Shown here one piece after another: positions 28,224-36,824 of a stretch of 64,000 nt of DNA. The position numbers were made by a program, and so were the translations under genes. The DNA lies in NCBI RefSeq assembly GCF_006439355.1, contig NZ_VFTG01000002.1, positions 1-64,000 on the forward strand. Reading direction: 5' to 3'. The notes below the pieces were generated by a model. That model ran no database searches, was not told the DNA's origin, and saw nothing but the letters and a program-made list of their open reading frames with translations. The DNA comes from Mesorhizobium sp. B4-1-3. GTDB taxonomy: Bacteria > Pseudomonadota > Alphaproteobacteria > Rhizobiales > Rhizobiaceae. The stretch's first letter is position 1, and every line of letters starts with the position of its first letter.

Positions 28224-29225
28224 ATGATCAGATCCATGAAAGGCCTCGTCAAGGCGCTCGCCCTGGGGTTGGCGGCGGCTTGCAGCCTGGCCGCCATCTC
28301 CAGCGCGAACGCCGAGGAGCTGTCGCTCAAGGGCAAGCGCATCGGCGTCTCCGCCATTGGCACGGACCACTATTGGGACCTGATGGCGTTCAAAGGCATC
28401 CAGGACCGCGTCAAGGAGCTCGGCGGCGAAGTCATCGCGCTCGACGCCGGCCGCAAGGACCAGCAGCAGATCGCGCAGTTGCAGACGCTGATCGCGCAGA
28501 AGCCCGACGCCATCATCGAGCAGCTCGGCAATCTCGAGGTGCTGAACCCGTGGCTGCAGAAGATCCGCGACGCGGGCATCCCGCTGTTCACGGTCGATAC
28601 CGCTACGCCGCATGCCATCAACAACACCACCTCCAACAACTACAATATCGGCGCCGAGATCGCGCTGCAGATGGTCGCCGACATGGGCGGCAAGGGCAAT
28701 GTGCTGGTCTTCAACGGCTTCTACAGCGTGCCGGTCTGCAAAATCCGCTACGACCAGCTGAAATATGTGCTGACCTCGTTCCCGGATGTGAAGATCGTCG
28801 AGCCGGAATTGCGCGACGTCATCCCGAACACGGTGCAGAGCGCCTATTCAAACGTCACCGACATGCTGACCAAGTCGCCTGAGAAGGGTTCGATCGGCGC
28901 GGTCTGGGCCTGCTGGGACGTGCCGCAGATCGGCGCCACGCAGGCGGTCGAAGCCGCCGGCCGCACCGAGGTCAAGACCTACGGCATCGACGGCAGCCCG
29001 GAAGTCATCAAGATGGTGATGGATCCGAAGTCGTCGGCGGGCGCCGTCGCGGCGCAGCAGCCTTATGAGATCGGCAAGACCTCGGTCGACAACGCCGCCA
29101 AATATCTGGCCGGCCAGAAGGTGCCGCCGTTCACTTTCGTGCCTTCGGTCCTGATCAACAAGGAAAATGCCGCCGAAAAAGGAAAGCCGTTCCTCGACGC
29201 CGCCGAGAAGGCCGGCGTTAAATAG
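28224..29225 (+). CDS. Sugar ABC transporter periplasmic binding protein (RbsB type)
   Basis: 333 residues; ATG preceded by GGGAGGAATGAAA. Cleavable signal peptide (SMKGLVKALALGLAAACSLAA, cut near SSANA|EE). The mature part is a type I periplasmic binding protein (Peripla_BP_4): GKRIGVSAIGTDHYWDL, ALDAGRKDQQQIAQLQTLI, IPLFTVDTATPHAINN, SIGAVWACWD. Delivers a sugar or polyol to the downstream permeases. A strong hairpin follows the gene, which would favour its over-expression relative to the membrane parts. Confidence 0.92.
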   Translation: MIRSMKGLVKALALGLAAACSLAAISSANAEELSLKGKRIGVSAIGTDHYWDLMAFKGIQDRVKELGGEVIALDAGRKDQQQIAQLQTLIAQKPDAIIEQLGNLEVLNPWLQKIRDAGIPLFTVDTATPHAINNTTSNNYNIGAEIALQMVADMGGKGNVLVFNGFYSVPVCKIRYDQLKYVLTSFPDVKIVEPELRDVIPNTVQSAYSNVTDMLTKSPEKGSIGAVWACWDVPQIGATQAVEAAGRTEVKTYGIDGSPEVIKMVMDPKSSAGAVAAQQPYEIGKTSVDNAAKYLAGQKVPPFTFVPSVLINKENAAEKGKPFLDAAEKAGVK

Positions 29226-29238
29226 GACGGAACGAAAC

Positions 29239-29270
29239 GACGGGCAGCCGCGCCTATGCGGCTGCCCGTC
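29239..29270 (+). promoter_or_regulatory. Intercistronic hairpin after the binding-protein gene
   Basis: Perfect 13-base arms (29239-29251 and 29258-29270) with a six-base loop, between the binding-protein stop and the ATPase start. There is no T-run, so it is more likely an mRNA-stabilising or partial read-through element than a terminator. Such hairpins commonly raise binding-protein levels in ABC operons. Confidence 0.75.
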
Positions 29271-29292
29271 CACCCAACCAGGATTGACGGCT

Positions 29293-30819
29293 ATGCAGAC
29301 AGCAAAGCGTGACGTTGCTGTGTCGATGACGGGCATATCGAAACGGTTCGGTCCGGTGCGCGCGCTGGAAAACGCCAACCTCGAGATCGTACGCGGCTCG
29401 ATCCTGGGCCTTGTCGGCCAGAACGGCGCCGGCAAGTCGACCATCATCAAGGTGCTGGCCGGCATCATCAAGCCGGACAGCGGCTCGATCGTCATCAATG
29501 GCGAAACCGTCAGCGCGCTGACGCCGGCTTCGGTCGAAAAGCTCGGCGTGCACTTCATTCATCAGGACCGGTTGCTGGTGCCGACCGCGACCGTCGGCGA
29601 AGCGGTGTTCCTCGGCCACGAAATCGGCCTCGGCCCGTTCGTCAGCCGCCGCGCCATGGAGCGCCGGGCGGCCGATTTGCTGAAGCGGTTCTTCGGCATG
29701 GAACTGCCGGCGGGAACGCTTGTGAAAGACCTGACCACGGCGCAGCAGAAGGTCGTCCAGATCACCCGGGCTCTGGCGCAAAAGGCGTCGGTGCTGGTGC
29801 TTGACGAACCGACAGCGGCGCTCGTCAAACGCGAGGTCGACAGCCTGTTCGAGGTGCTGCGCCGACTGCGCGACGACGGCATCGCAGTGGTCTTCATCTC
29901 CCACTATATGCAGGAGATCGAGAAGCTCTGCGACCGCGTCACCGTGATGCGCAACGGCACCGATGTCGGCACGGTCGATCCGCGCCAGACGCCGATCGAC
30001 GAGATCATTGCGATGATGATCGCCCGCGATGTCGGCGAGATGTTTCCGAAGCGCTCGGTCGCGCAGGGCGCGCCGGTGCTGGAGGTTTCCAATCTGCGGC
30101 TTGGCGGCAGCTTCGAGAATATCGGCTTCAACGTCCGCGCCGGCGAGATCGTCGGCCTCACCGGGCTGTTGGGCTCCGGCGCCAAGGAAATCGTGCAATG
30201 CCTGTTCGGCCTCAAGAACGCCGATGGCGGCCAGGTCAAGGTCGAGGGCAGGGAGCTGTCGCTGTCGACGCCGGTCAAGGCGGTTCGCGACGGCATCGCC
30301 ATGCTGCCGGAAGACCGCCGCGCCCATGGCGTCGCGCTTGGTCTTTCGGTGCGCGAGAACATTTCGCTCGCCAGCCTGCGCCGCTATTCCAAGAGCGGGT
30401 TGGTCAGCCGCGGCAGCGAGAACCAGGCGGTGGACGGCCTCATCAAGGAACTGTCGATCAAGACGCCGCATCGCGACGCGCTGGTGCGCGAGCTTTCCGG
30501 CGGCAACCAGCAGAAGGTGGCGATCGCCAAATGGCTGAGCTGCCAGTCGCGCGTCTATGTGCTGGACGAGCCGACGGTCGCCGTCGATGTCGGCGCCAAG
30601 GTAGAGATCTACAATCTGTTGAACCGGCTGGCGGGCGAGGGCGCGGCGATCCTGCTTCTGTCCTCCGACCTGCTGGAACTGGTCGGCGTCTGCGACCGCG
30701 TGCTGGTCGTCTATCGCGGCAGGCTTGCAGGCAGCTTCTCCGGCCCCGCGATGAACAGCGACGCGCTGCTGGCGGCTTCGTCCGGCGCGCGCTCGAACAT
30801 CGATGGAGTGGCCGCATGA
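29293..30819 (+). CDS. Sugar ABC transporter ATP-binding protein, two ATPase domains (RbsA/MglA type)
   Basis: 508 residues from the ATG at 29293. Two nucleotide-binding domains in tandem: domain 1 with GQNGAGKST near residue 45 and LVLDEPTAAL near 172; domain 2 with the degenerate Walker A GLLGSGAKEI near 296 and signature LSGGNQQKVAIAKWL near 400, VLDEPTVAVD near 422. The domain 1 signature is DLTTAQQKVVQI instead of LSGGQ, as in some family members. It powers uptake of the sugar/polyol with the two permeases that follow. Confidence 0.93.
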   Translation: MQTAKRDVAVSMTGISKRFGPVRALENANLEIVRGSILGLVGQNGAGKSTIIKVLAGIIKPDSGSIVINGETVSALTPASVEKLGVHFIHQDRLLVPTATVGEAVFLGHEIGLGPFVSRRAMERRAADLLKRFFGMELPAGTLVKDLTTAQQKVVQITRALAQKASVLVLDEPTAALVKREVDSLFEVLRRLRDDGIAVVFISHYMQEIEKLCDRVTVMRNGTDVGTVDPRQTPIDEIIAMMIARDVGEMFPKRSVAQGAPVLEVSNLRLGGSFENIGFNVRAGEIVGLTGLLGSGAKEIVQCLFGLKNADGGQVKVEGRELSLSTPVKAVRDGIAMLPEDRRAHGVALGLSVRENISLASLRRYSKSGLVSRGSENQAVDGLIKELSIKTPHRDALVRELSGGNQQKVAIAKWLSCQSRVYVLDEPTVAVDVGAKVEIYNLLNRLAGEGAAILLLSSDLLELVGVCDRVLVVYRGRLAGSFSGPAMNSDALLAASSGARSNIDGVAA

Positions 30820-31847
30820 GCGCGAGCGTTCTCCACACCGAAGTCGGCGTGTCCGACGAAAAGCAGGCAGTGGCCAAGAGCGCCGGCCGCCGCTTTGGCG
30901 CGCTCGTCGTGCGGCTTGGCGCGATCGCCGCCTTCGCCGCGATCATGGCTTATTTCGTGATCTTCGCGCCGGGCTTCACCTCGACCTTCAACCTGATCAA
31001 CGTCGTCGAGCAGTCGGCGATCCTGGGCGTGCTCGCCTATGGCATGACGGCTGTCATCATCGGCGGCGGCTCCGATGTCACCGAAGGCGGCATCGACCTT
31101 TCGATCGCCGCCAATATGGGGTTGTGCGCGGCGGTCTACGCCACGCTTCTGTCGATGGGCTATGGCGACTTCCTCTCGGTACTCGCGGCGATCGCCGTCG
31201 GCATGGCGGTCGGCGCGCTGAACGCCCTTGCCGTGGTTGGCTTCGGCATCTTGCCGCTGCTCGCAACGCTTGCCGTGCTCAATGTCGCGGCCGGCATGGA
31301 ACTCACGCTCACCCAGAACACGGTCGTCGGCGCATCCTCCCCGCTGCTCGGCGTGCTGGTGTCGGGCAGCTTCCTCGGCATCTCCGCGCTTGCCTGGGCG
31401 CTGATCGTCTTCTCCGCGATCATGATCGTGGTCGTTCACGGCACGTCGTTCGGTCTTAGGCTCTACGCGGTCGGCGGCCATCCCGAGGCGGCGCGCGCGG
31501 CCGGCATCAGCGTGCCCTTCTACGTCTCCTTCACCTATGTGCTGAGCGGCTTCTGCGCGGCGGTGGCGAGCATTCTCACCGTCTCGCGCCTGTCGGCCAG
31601 CACGCCCGGCTCCGGCGAGCTGCTTCTGTCGGTGCTGGCCGCAGCTCTGCTCGGCACCGTCTTCTCCCGCCGCTTCGTGCCGACCATGGGCGGCACGCTG
31701 CTCAGCGTGCTGTTCATCGGCCTGCTCGCGAACGGCTTCCAACTGCTCAACGTCTCCAGCTACTGGGTCAACGGCGTGCAGGGCGCGTTGATCCTGCTGG
31801 TCGTGGCGATCACATCCTTTGCCCGCGGTTCGGAGGGTTCGCGATGA
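30816..31847 (+). CDS. Sugar ABC transporter permease (RbsC type) 1
   Basis: 343 residues starting in an ATGA overlap. About eight to ten hydrophobic helices of the BPD_transp_2 family, with the cytoplasmic coupling loop YAVGGHPEAARAAGISV near residue 217 and GGIDLSIAANMGL in the early part. It forms the membrane channel together with the next gene product, an arrangement of two different RbsC-type permeases. Confidence 0.92.
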   Translation: MSASVLHTEVGVSDEKQAVAKSAGRRFGALVVRLGAIAAFAAIMAYFVIFAPGFTSTFNLINVVEQSAILGVLAYGMTAVIIGGGSDVTEGGIDLSIAANMGLCAAVYATLLSMGYGDFLSVLAAIAVGMAVGALNALAVVGFGILPLLATLAVLNVAAGMELTLTQNTVVGASSPLLGVLVSGSFLGISALAWALIVFSAIMIVVVHGTSFGLRLYAVGGHPEAARAAGISVPFYVSFTYVLSGFCAAVASILTVSRLSASTPGSGELLLSVLAAALLGTVFSRRFVPTMGGTLLSVLFIGLLANGFQLLNVSSYWVNGVQGALILLVVAITSFARGSEGSR

Positions 31848-32830
31848 GCGTCTCGGCCAACGACAACACCGCCAAAGTGAGCCTGCGCGGCTTCCTCGCC
31901 AAATACAGCGTGCTCATCGCCTTCGCGGCCATCGTCATCTTCTTTTCGGTGGCGAGCCCGACCTTCCTGACGCCGGCCAACCTCTTCAATGTGCTGGTCA
32001 ATAACGTCGTGATGCTGGCGATCGTCGCGCTCGGCCTCACCATCGTCATCTCATCGGGCGGCATCGATCTCTCAGTCGGCGTCTCCGTCGACATGGCAAG
32101 CATGGTCGTCGTCATGCTTCTGGCCGCGGGCTATAGCGGCGTGGTCGGCGTCGCCGGCGGGCTCGGCGCCGCTTTGATCGTGGGCATCCTCAACGCGATC
32201 CTGATCACCAGGCTCAACATCAGCCCCTTCCTGGCGACGCTCGGCGTGCTCTTCATCGGCCAGAGCACGCAACAGCTCGCCACCAGCGGCGGCCAGCCGA
32301 TCTATCTCACCAGCGGGTATGCAGCAGACCAGTTCAACGCCATCGCCCGCACCGCTTTGTTCGGGATACCGACTCCGGTCATCGTGCTGATCGTCCTCGT
32401 CGTCGCGGTCCATGTCCTGCTGCATCGTTCGGTGTTCGGCCGCTACGTCCAGGCCATGGGCGCGCAGCCGGGCGTAGCTTGGTATTCCGGCATCCGCGTG
32501 CAGCGCGAATTGTCGATGGTGCATGTTCTGTGCGCGCTGCTTGCCGGCGTCACCGGCATCCTGCTCTCGGCGACCGTGAAGTCCTACGTGCCGCTCTCCG
32601 GCAACGCCTTCCTGCTCGATGCGATCGGCGCCACCTTCATCGGCACGACGCTGAGCCGCGAACGCAAGCCCTCTGTCATCGGCACGCTGCTCGGCGTGCT
32701 GCTGCTCGCCATCGTCAAGAACGGGTTGCTGCTGGTCGGCTGGAATTTCTACTGGCAGCAGGTCGGCATCGGCGTGCTCGTCTTCCTGGTGCTGGCCGCG
32801 AGCTTCGGCCTGCGCCGCGCCGCCCATTGA
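31844..32830 (+). CDS. Sugar ABC transporter permease (RbsC type) 2
   Basis: 328 residues starting in an ATGA overlap. BPD_transp_2 family: ISSGGIDLSVGVSVDMA and the coupling region VQAMGAQPGVAWYSGIRV (the usual GGNxxAA motif is altered to GAQPGVA). Pairs with the preceding permease; same operon. Confidence 0.92.
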   Translation: MSVSANDNTAKVSLRGFLAKYSVLIAFAAIVIFFSVASPTFLTPANLFNVLVNNVVMLAIVALGLTIVISSGGIDLSVGVSVDMASMVVVMLLAAGYSGVVGVAGGLGAALIVGILNAILITRLNISPFLATLGVLFIGQSTQQLATSGGQPIYLTSGYAADQFNAIARTALFGIPTPVIVLIVLVVAVHVLLHRSVFGRYVQAMGAQPGVAWYSGIRVQRELSMVHVLCALLAGVTGILLSATVKSYVPLSGNAFLLDAIGATFIGTTLSRERKPSVIGTLLGVLLLAIVKNGLLLVGWNFYWQQVGIGVLVFLVLAASFGLRRAAH

Positions 32831-32851
32831 GTTCGAAAGGTTAGGTCTACC

Positions 32852-33817
32852 ATGCCACAATTCGACGTCAGCTCGATCGGCTTCTATGTCCTCGACATCC
32901 TGGGACGGCCGGTCTCGCGCATCCCCGAAGGCGGCCGCGCCGACTATATCGAGGAGATCCGCATGACCGTCGCCGGCACCGCCGGCGCAACCGGCATGGA
33001 CTGCGCCATTCTTGGCCTGAAGACGCGCGCCGTCACGACGCTCGGCACCGACGATATGGGCGACTGGTTTCTCGCCAAGCTGAAGAAATACGGCCTGGAG
33101 ACGAGCCTCGTGCGCCGCGACGGCAGGGTCCAGACCTCGTCCACTATCCTGCCGGTGCGGCCGAACGGCGAGCGCCCGGCTTTGCATGTGCCGGGCACCG
33201 CCGCCCTGTTCGAGATCGCCGATGCTGATCTCGATGCCGCGCTCGACGCGACCGTCGTCCATGTCGGCGGCACCGGCCTCTTGAAGCGCTTCGACGGCGA
33301 GCCGACAGTCAGGCTTTTGAAGCGCGCCAAGGAGCTTGGCCGCGTCACTACCTTCGATCTGATCCAGGCGACGCCGGAGACCTGGAAGCTGGTCGAGCCG
33401 TGCCTTCCTTACATCGACTATTTCGTGCCCAGCATCGACGAAGCCGGCGAGATGGCGCGTGACCGCGATCCGGCCCGCGTCGCCGCTTTCTTCAAGGCGA
33501 GAGGCGTGAAGAATTGCATCCTCACGCTCGGCGCCGGCGGCGTCTATGTCTCGCCCGAACATGGCGAGGATTTCCATCTGCCCGCCTTCGAGGTCGAGGT
33601 CTTCGACACCACGGGCTGCGGCGATTCCTTCACGGCCGGCATCATCGTCGGCATCGTGAAGGGCTGGGATCTGAAGCAGTCCGCGCGCTTTGCCAGCGCG
33701 GTCGCCGCCAAGGTGGCGATGGGGCTGGGCTCCGACGGCAAACTCGTTTCATTCGACGACACGGTCGCGGCGATGAATTCGCTCCCGGTCAAGACATCAA
33801 AGGTGGAGGCAGCATGA
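32852..33817 (+). CDS. PfkB-family carbohydrate kinase
   Basis: 321 residues. Ribokinase-fold kinase with signature 2 TTGCGDSFTAGIIVGIV (catalytic Asp in CGDSF near residue 255) and the N-terminal GGxxxN-type region replaced by AGTAGATGMDCAILG. It would phosphorylate the imported sugar or the ketose made by an SDR, giving the substrate for the class II aldolase upstream. Spaced 21 bases from the permease gene and overlapping the next gene. Confidence 0.9.
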   Translation: MPQFDVSSIGFYVLDILGRPVSRIPEGGRADYIEEIRMTVAGTAGATGMDCAILGLKTRAVTTLGTDDMGDWFLAKLKKYGLETSLVRRDGRVQTSSTILPVRPNGERPALHVPGTAALFEIADADLDAALDATVVHVGGTGLLKRFDGEPTVRLLKRAKELGRVTTFDLIQATPETWKLVEPCLPYIDYFVPSIDEAGEMARDRDPARVAAFFKARGVKNCILTLGAGGVYVSPEHGEDFHLPAFEVEVFDTTGCGDSFTAGIIVGIVKGWDLKQSARFASAVAAKVAMGLGSDGKLVSFDDTVAAMNSLPVKTSKVEAA

Positions 33818-34581
33818 CCATTCTTCCTGAGGCCAAGGGCAAGACGGCTCTCGTAACCGGCGCCAGCCGCGGCATCGGCAGGGCGCTCGCCAAAGGGCTC
33901 GCCGAAGCGGGCTTCGACGTCGCCATCACCGATTTGCCCTCGCAGGCGGCGGAGCTCGACGTGACCAGGGGCGAGATCGAGGCGGCCGGCCGCAAGGCCT
34001 ATGTCTATACGATGGATGTCAGCAAGAAGAAGGACATCGAAGCGACCGCGCAGGCACTGCTTGAAGCGGCCGGCAGCATCGACGTGCTGGTCAACAATGC
34101 CGGCATCCTGAAACCCAGCCTGCTGCAGGATCTCGACGAGGCCAATTGGGACGCGCATTTCGACGTCAACGCCAAGGGCGTGCTGATGATGTGCCAGGCG
34201 GTGCTGCCGCATATGCGCGCCAGGAAGTCGGGCAGGGTGATCAACATCGCCTCCATCGCCGGCCGGCAGGGCGTGCCGACGCAGGGCCACTACGCCGCGA
34301 CCAAGGCGGTGGTGATCACCCTGACCCGCGTGCTGGCGCAGGAAGTCGGCATGGACGGCGTCACCGTCAACGCCGTCTGCCCCGGCATCATCCTGACCGA
34401 GATGGGCAAGAACAATCTGGGCAGCGAAGCGGCGATCCGCCATTGGGAGGAGGTCGCGGCGCTGAAGCGCCTCGGCGCGCCCGAGGACATCATCGGCCCG
34501 GTGCTGTTCTTCGCCTCGGATCTGTCGGCCTTCGTCACCGGCCAGGCGCTCAACGTCGACGGCGGTATCTACTACCACTGA
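33814..34581 (+). CDS. SDR-family oxidoreductase (3-oxoacyl-ACP reductase-like)
   Basis: 255 residues starting in an ATGA overlap with the kinase. GASRGIG cofactor loop near residue 15, NNAGI, catalytic Ser in INIASIAG, YAATK (YxxxK) and PGIILTEMG. Last gene of the polyol operon; a second dehydrogenase for sugar/polyol interconversion is likely despite the generic FabG-like annotation it would receive. The next gene converges on it with a 26-base gap. Confidence 0.9.
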   Translation: MTILPEAKGKTALVTGASRGIGRALAKGLAEAGFDVAITDLPSQAAELDVTRGEIEAAGRKAYVYTMDVSKKKDIEATAQALLEAAGSIDVLVNNAGILKPSLLQDLDEANWDAHFDVNAKGVLMMCQAVLPHMRARKSGRVINIASIAGRQGVPTQGHYAATKAVVITLTRVLAQEVGMDGVTVNAVCPGIILTEMGKNNLGSEAAIRHWEEVAALKRLGAPEDIIGPVLFFASDLSAFVTGQALNVDGGIYYH

Positions 34582-34607
34582 CGCTCGTAGTGGCTCTCGC
34601 GCCCCCC

Positions 34608-36104
34608 CTACAGCCTTGGCCCCGCCACCATGCGCGCGACGCGCGCCATGTCGGCGCTCATCTCGCGGTCGTCGTCGAGCGGAGCGACGAGCGTCCGCAC
34701 GGCCTCATAGCTGCGCCGCGGGCCTTCGCCCATCGAGTCCAGCACGCCGCGCAGCTCGACGCCGGTGGCGGCGAAGATCAGCTCCATCGCCACCAGATAG
34801 CGCAGCCGCTCGATGATCCCCGCGGTCTTGGCCACCACGCGCGGCGCCATCGACGACTGGTCCTCGACGCCGTCCGAGATCGCGAGCGGGCTGAGCGACA
34901 TCGGATTGGCGAGGTGCCGGATTTCCGCTTCGAGCGCGGCGACCGGCTTCTGCAGTTCGGCGTAGCCCTGGCGGCTGCCGCCCCGGGCCGACAGGAAGCG
35001 CGGCAGCTCCGCCACTGTCGGTGACATCAGCTTCATCGAGCGGTTGGCGGTGCCGACCGCGCAATGCGCCAGCGCCTGGCCGAGGCTTTCCCAGGTCAGC
35101 GTGAAGGCGGTGAGGTCGAAATTGCCGTTAGAGACGACTCGCTCGGCCTCGGGCAGGATGACCGGATTGTCACCGGAGTGGCCGAGTTCGATCTCGGTCG
35201 CCAGCTTCGCCTGCTCATAGGCGTGGAGCAGGCCGCCCCACACTTGCGGCACGCAGCGGAAGCTGAGCGGATCCTGCAGGCGCCGCGCGGCATTGTCCTG
35301 CCACAACCCGCTGCCCGCAAGCTCCGCCCTCAGCCGCGCGCCGATCTCGCGCTGGCCGAAGGCCGGCCGCGCCGCCAGCGCGTCCTCGTCGATCGCCTTG
35401 AGCGACGCGCGGAATGCCTCGTAATTCAACGCTACCGCCGCCAGCGACCAATCGATCAGACATGCGACCTCCTCAAGCGCCAGGCACGCCGCGCCGGTCG
35501 AAAGGCTGTTGGCGACGATGATGGCGTGGCCGTCCTTTTCGCGCAGGTCGAGCGGCTCCAGCCCGGCTAGCTTCAGCGCCTCGGCCGACGGCATGATCCG
35601 GCCCTGATATTCGCTCTCGCCGTCGCCGCGCAGCGCCCGCGCCAGATGGCCGAGCGGCGCGAGGTCCGCGGCGCCGACCGATCCCCAGCTCGGAATGACC
35701 GGATGGACGCCGGCGTTGAGCGCGGCGAGCAGGCCGAGCACGACGCCCTCGGAGGTGCCGGTGCCGCCCGCCGCCATGCCGCAGATGCGTGCCACCATCA
35801 GCGCCCGCACCGCCTCGGTCGGCAGCGACGGGCCGGCGCCCATCGAGTGGCTGAGTGGCACACTGTGCTGGAAGGCGATCAGGTCGGCCTCGGCGAGCGG
35901 CGTGTCGACACAGGCGCCGAGCCCGGTGGTCACGCCGTAGAGCGGCTTGCCGAGCTGGGTGAGATGCTCGATCAGGGCACGGCTTGTGCGGATGCGGCGT
36001 ATGGCTTCCTCGCCGAGCACGAGCCGGGCATTGCGCCGCGCGATCTCCGCGACATCTTCCGTGCTGAGCGGCCTGGCGTCGAGGACGATCACTCTGGCTG
36101 TCAT
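34608..36104 (-). CDS. Histidine/aromatic ammonia-lyase homologue without the MIO tripeptide
   Basis: 498 residues, the normal length for HutH. Family landmarks are present: YGVTTGLG (usual YGVNTGFG) at residue 56, GSVGA then DLAPLGHLA, SGDNPVIL, and ISDGVEDQSSM. The catalytic Ala-Ser-Gly triad that cyclises to the methylidene-imidazolone (MIO) cofactor is missing: residues 141-150 read GSVGAADLAP where family enzymes have GSVGASGDLAP, one residue shorter and without the Ser-Gly. The rest of the frame is intact and not decayed. It may therefore be a non-lyase member with another chemistry or a binding role. No other hut genes are adjacent. Confidence 0.85.
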   Translation of the reverse strand: MTARVIVLDARPLSTEDVAEIARRNARLVLGEEAIRRIRTSRALIEHLTQLGKPLYGVTTGLGACVDTPLAEADLIAFQHSVPLSHSMGAGPSLPTEAVRALMVARICGMAAGGTGTSEGVVLGLLAALNAGVHPVIPSWGSVGAADLAPLGHLARALRGDGESEYQGRIMPSAEALKLAGLEPLDLREKDGHAIIVANSLSTGAACLALEEVACLIDWSLAAVALNYEAFRASLKAIDEDALAARPAFGQREIGARLRAELAGSGLWQDNAARRLQDPLSFRCVPQVWGGLLHAYEQAKLATEIELGHSGDNPVILPEAERVVSNGNFDLTAFTLTWESLGQALAHCAVGTANRSMKLMSPTVAELPRFLSARGGSRQGYAELQKPVAALEAEIRHLANPMSLSPLAISDGVEDQSSMAPRVVAKTAGIIERLRYLVAMELIFAATGVELRGVLDSMGEGPRRSYEAVRTLVAPLDDDREMSADMARVARMVAGPRL

Positions 36105-36250
36105 CTGGCTATTCCTTGGGCCTCCGGAATTGGTGGCCGAACGAATGCAGAATATCCGGCATCGGAACCGGCCATTGTCGAAAATCCGCCGCCGCGATTG
36201 GCGTTATCGTTCTTCAACTGGCCGCACGGCGGCAAAAAAATCGGCGCCGA

Positions 36251-36278
36251 TGTCACACCAGGCCAGGCCCCGCTCGTC
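36251..36278 (+). promoter_or_regulatory. ECF41-type sigma factor promoter
   Basis: TGTCACA (36251-36257), a 17-base spacer and CGTC (36275-36278) match the promoter reported for ECF41 sigma factors. It lies 31 bases before the carboxymuconolactone decarboxylase gene, the standard ECF41 target, and the ECF41 sigma gene is next in the operon. Confidence 0.8.
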
Positions 36279-36309
36279 TTGAGGTCGGAAGCAACGAAAG
36301 GAACCGACC

Positions 36310-36810
36310 ATGACTGTAAGACTTGACCCCCTTGCCGCCGCCCCTTCGCTGATGAAGGAGTGGCACCGTGCCTCTTTGGCCATTGCCGGCAGCCTCGATC
36401 CGGCGCTGGCCGAGCTCATCGAGATCCGATCCTCGCAGATCAATGGCTGCGCCAACTGCATCAACATGCATTCGACCTATGCCCGCGAGCGCGGCGAGAC
36501 CGAGCAGCGCATCTATCTGCTGTCGGCCTGGCGCGAGGCGCCATGCTACACTGATCGCGAGCGCGCCGCGCTCGGCTGGACCGAAGCGCTGACCAGGATT
36601 TGCGAAGGCCATACGCATGAAGCGGCCTATGAAGCGCTGAAGCCGCATTTCTTCGAGGAGGAGCGCGTGAAGCTCACATTGATGATCAACATAATCAATG
36701 GGTGGAACCGCATCGCTGTCGGCTTCGGCGGCTTTGTCGATCCGGCGGCCATCAAGGCTTCCAACAAGGCGGCTGCCGCCCAGGCTGCCAACAAGGCGGC
36801 CGCGGCTTGA
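36310..36810 (+). CDS. Carboxymuconolactone decarboxylase/AhpD-family protein
   Basis: 166 residues. The AhpD core shows the redox CxxC with downstream His in NGCANCINMHSTYARERGE (residues about 48-66). The C-terminus after residue 145 is a low-complexity Ala/Lys/Asn tail with NKAAAAQ and NKAAAA repeats. It is the typical partner of ECF41 sigma factors (the COE genes) and has a matching promoter in front. Probable peroxide or electrophile-handling disulfide reductase; exact substrate unknown. Confidence 0.9.
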   Translation: MTVRLDPLAAAPSLMKEWHRASLAIAGSLDPALAELIEIRSSQINGCANCINMHSTYARERGETEQRIYLLSAWREAPCYTDRERAALGWTEALTRICEGHTHEAAYEALKPHFFEEERVKLTLMINIINGWNRIAVGFGGFVDPAAIKASNKAAAAQAANKAAAA

Positions 36811-36824
36811 CACCGGAGGCGGCA

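Noticed and set aside
32072..33577. 501-codon minus-strand frame opposite permease and kinase genes
   Set aside because: Asp/Arg/His-rich shadow of well-supported plus-strand genes; no motif.
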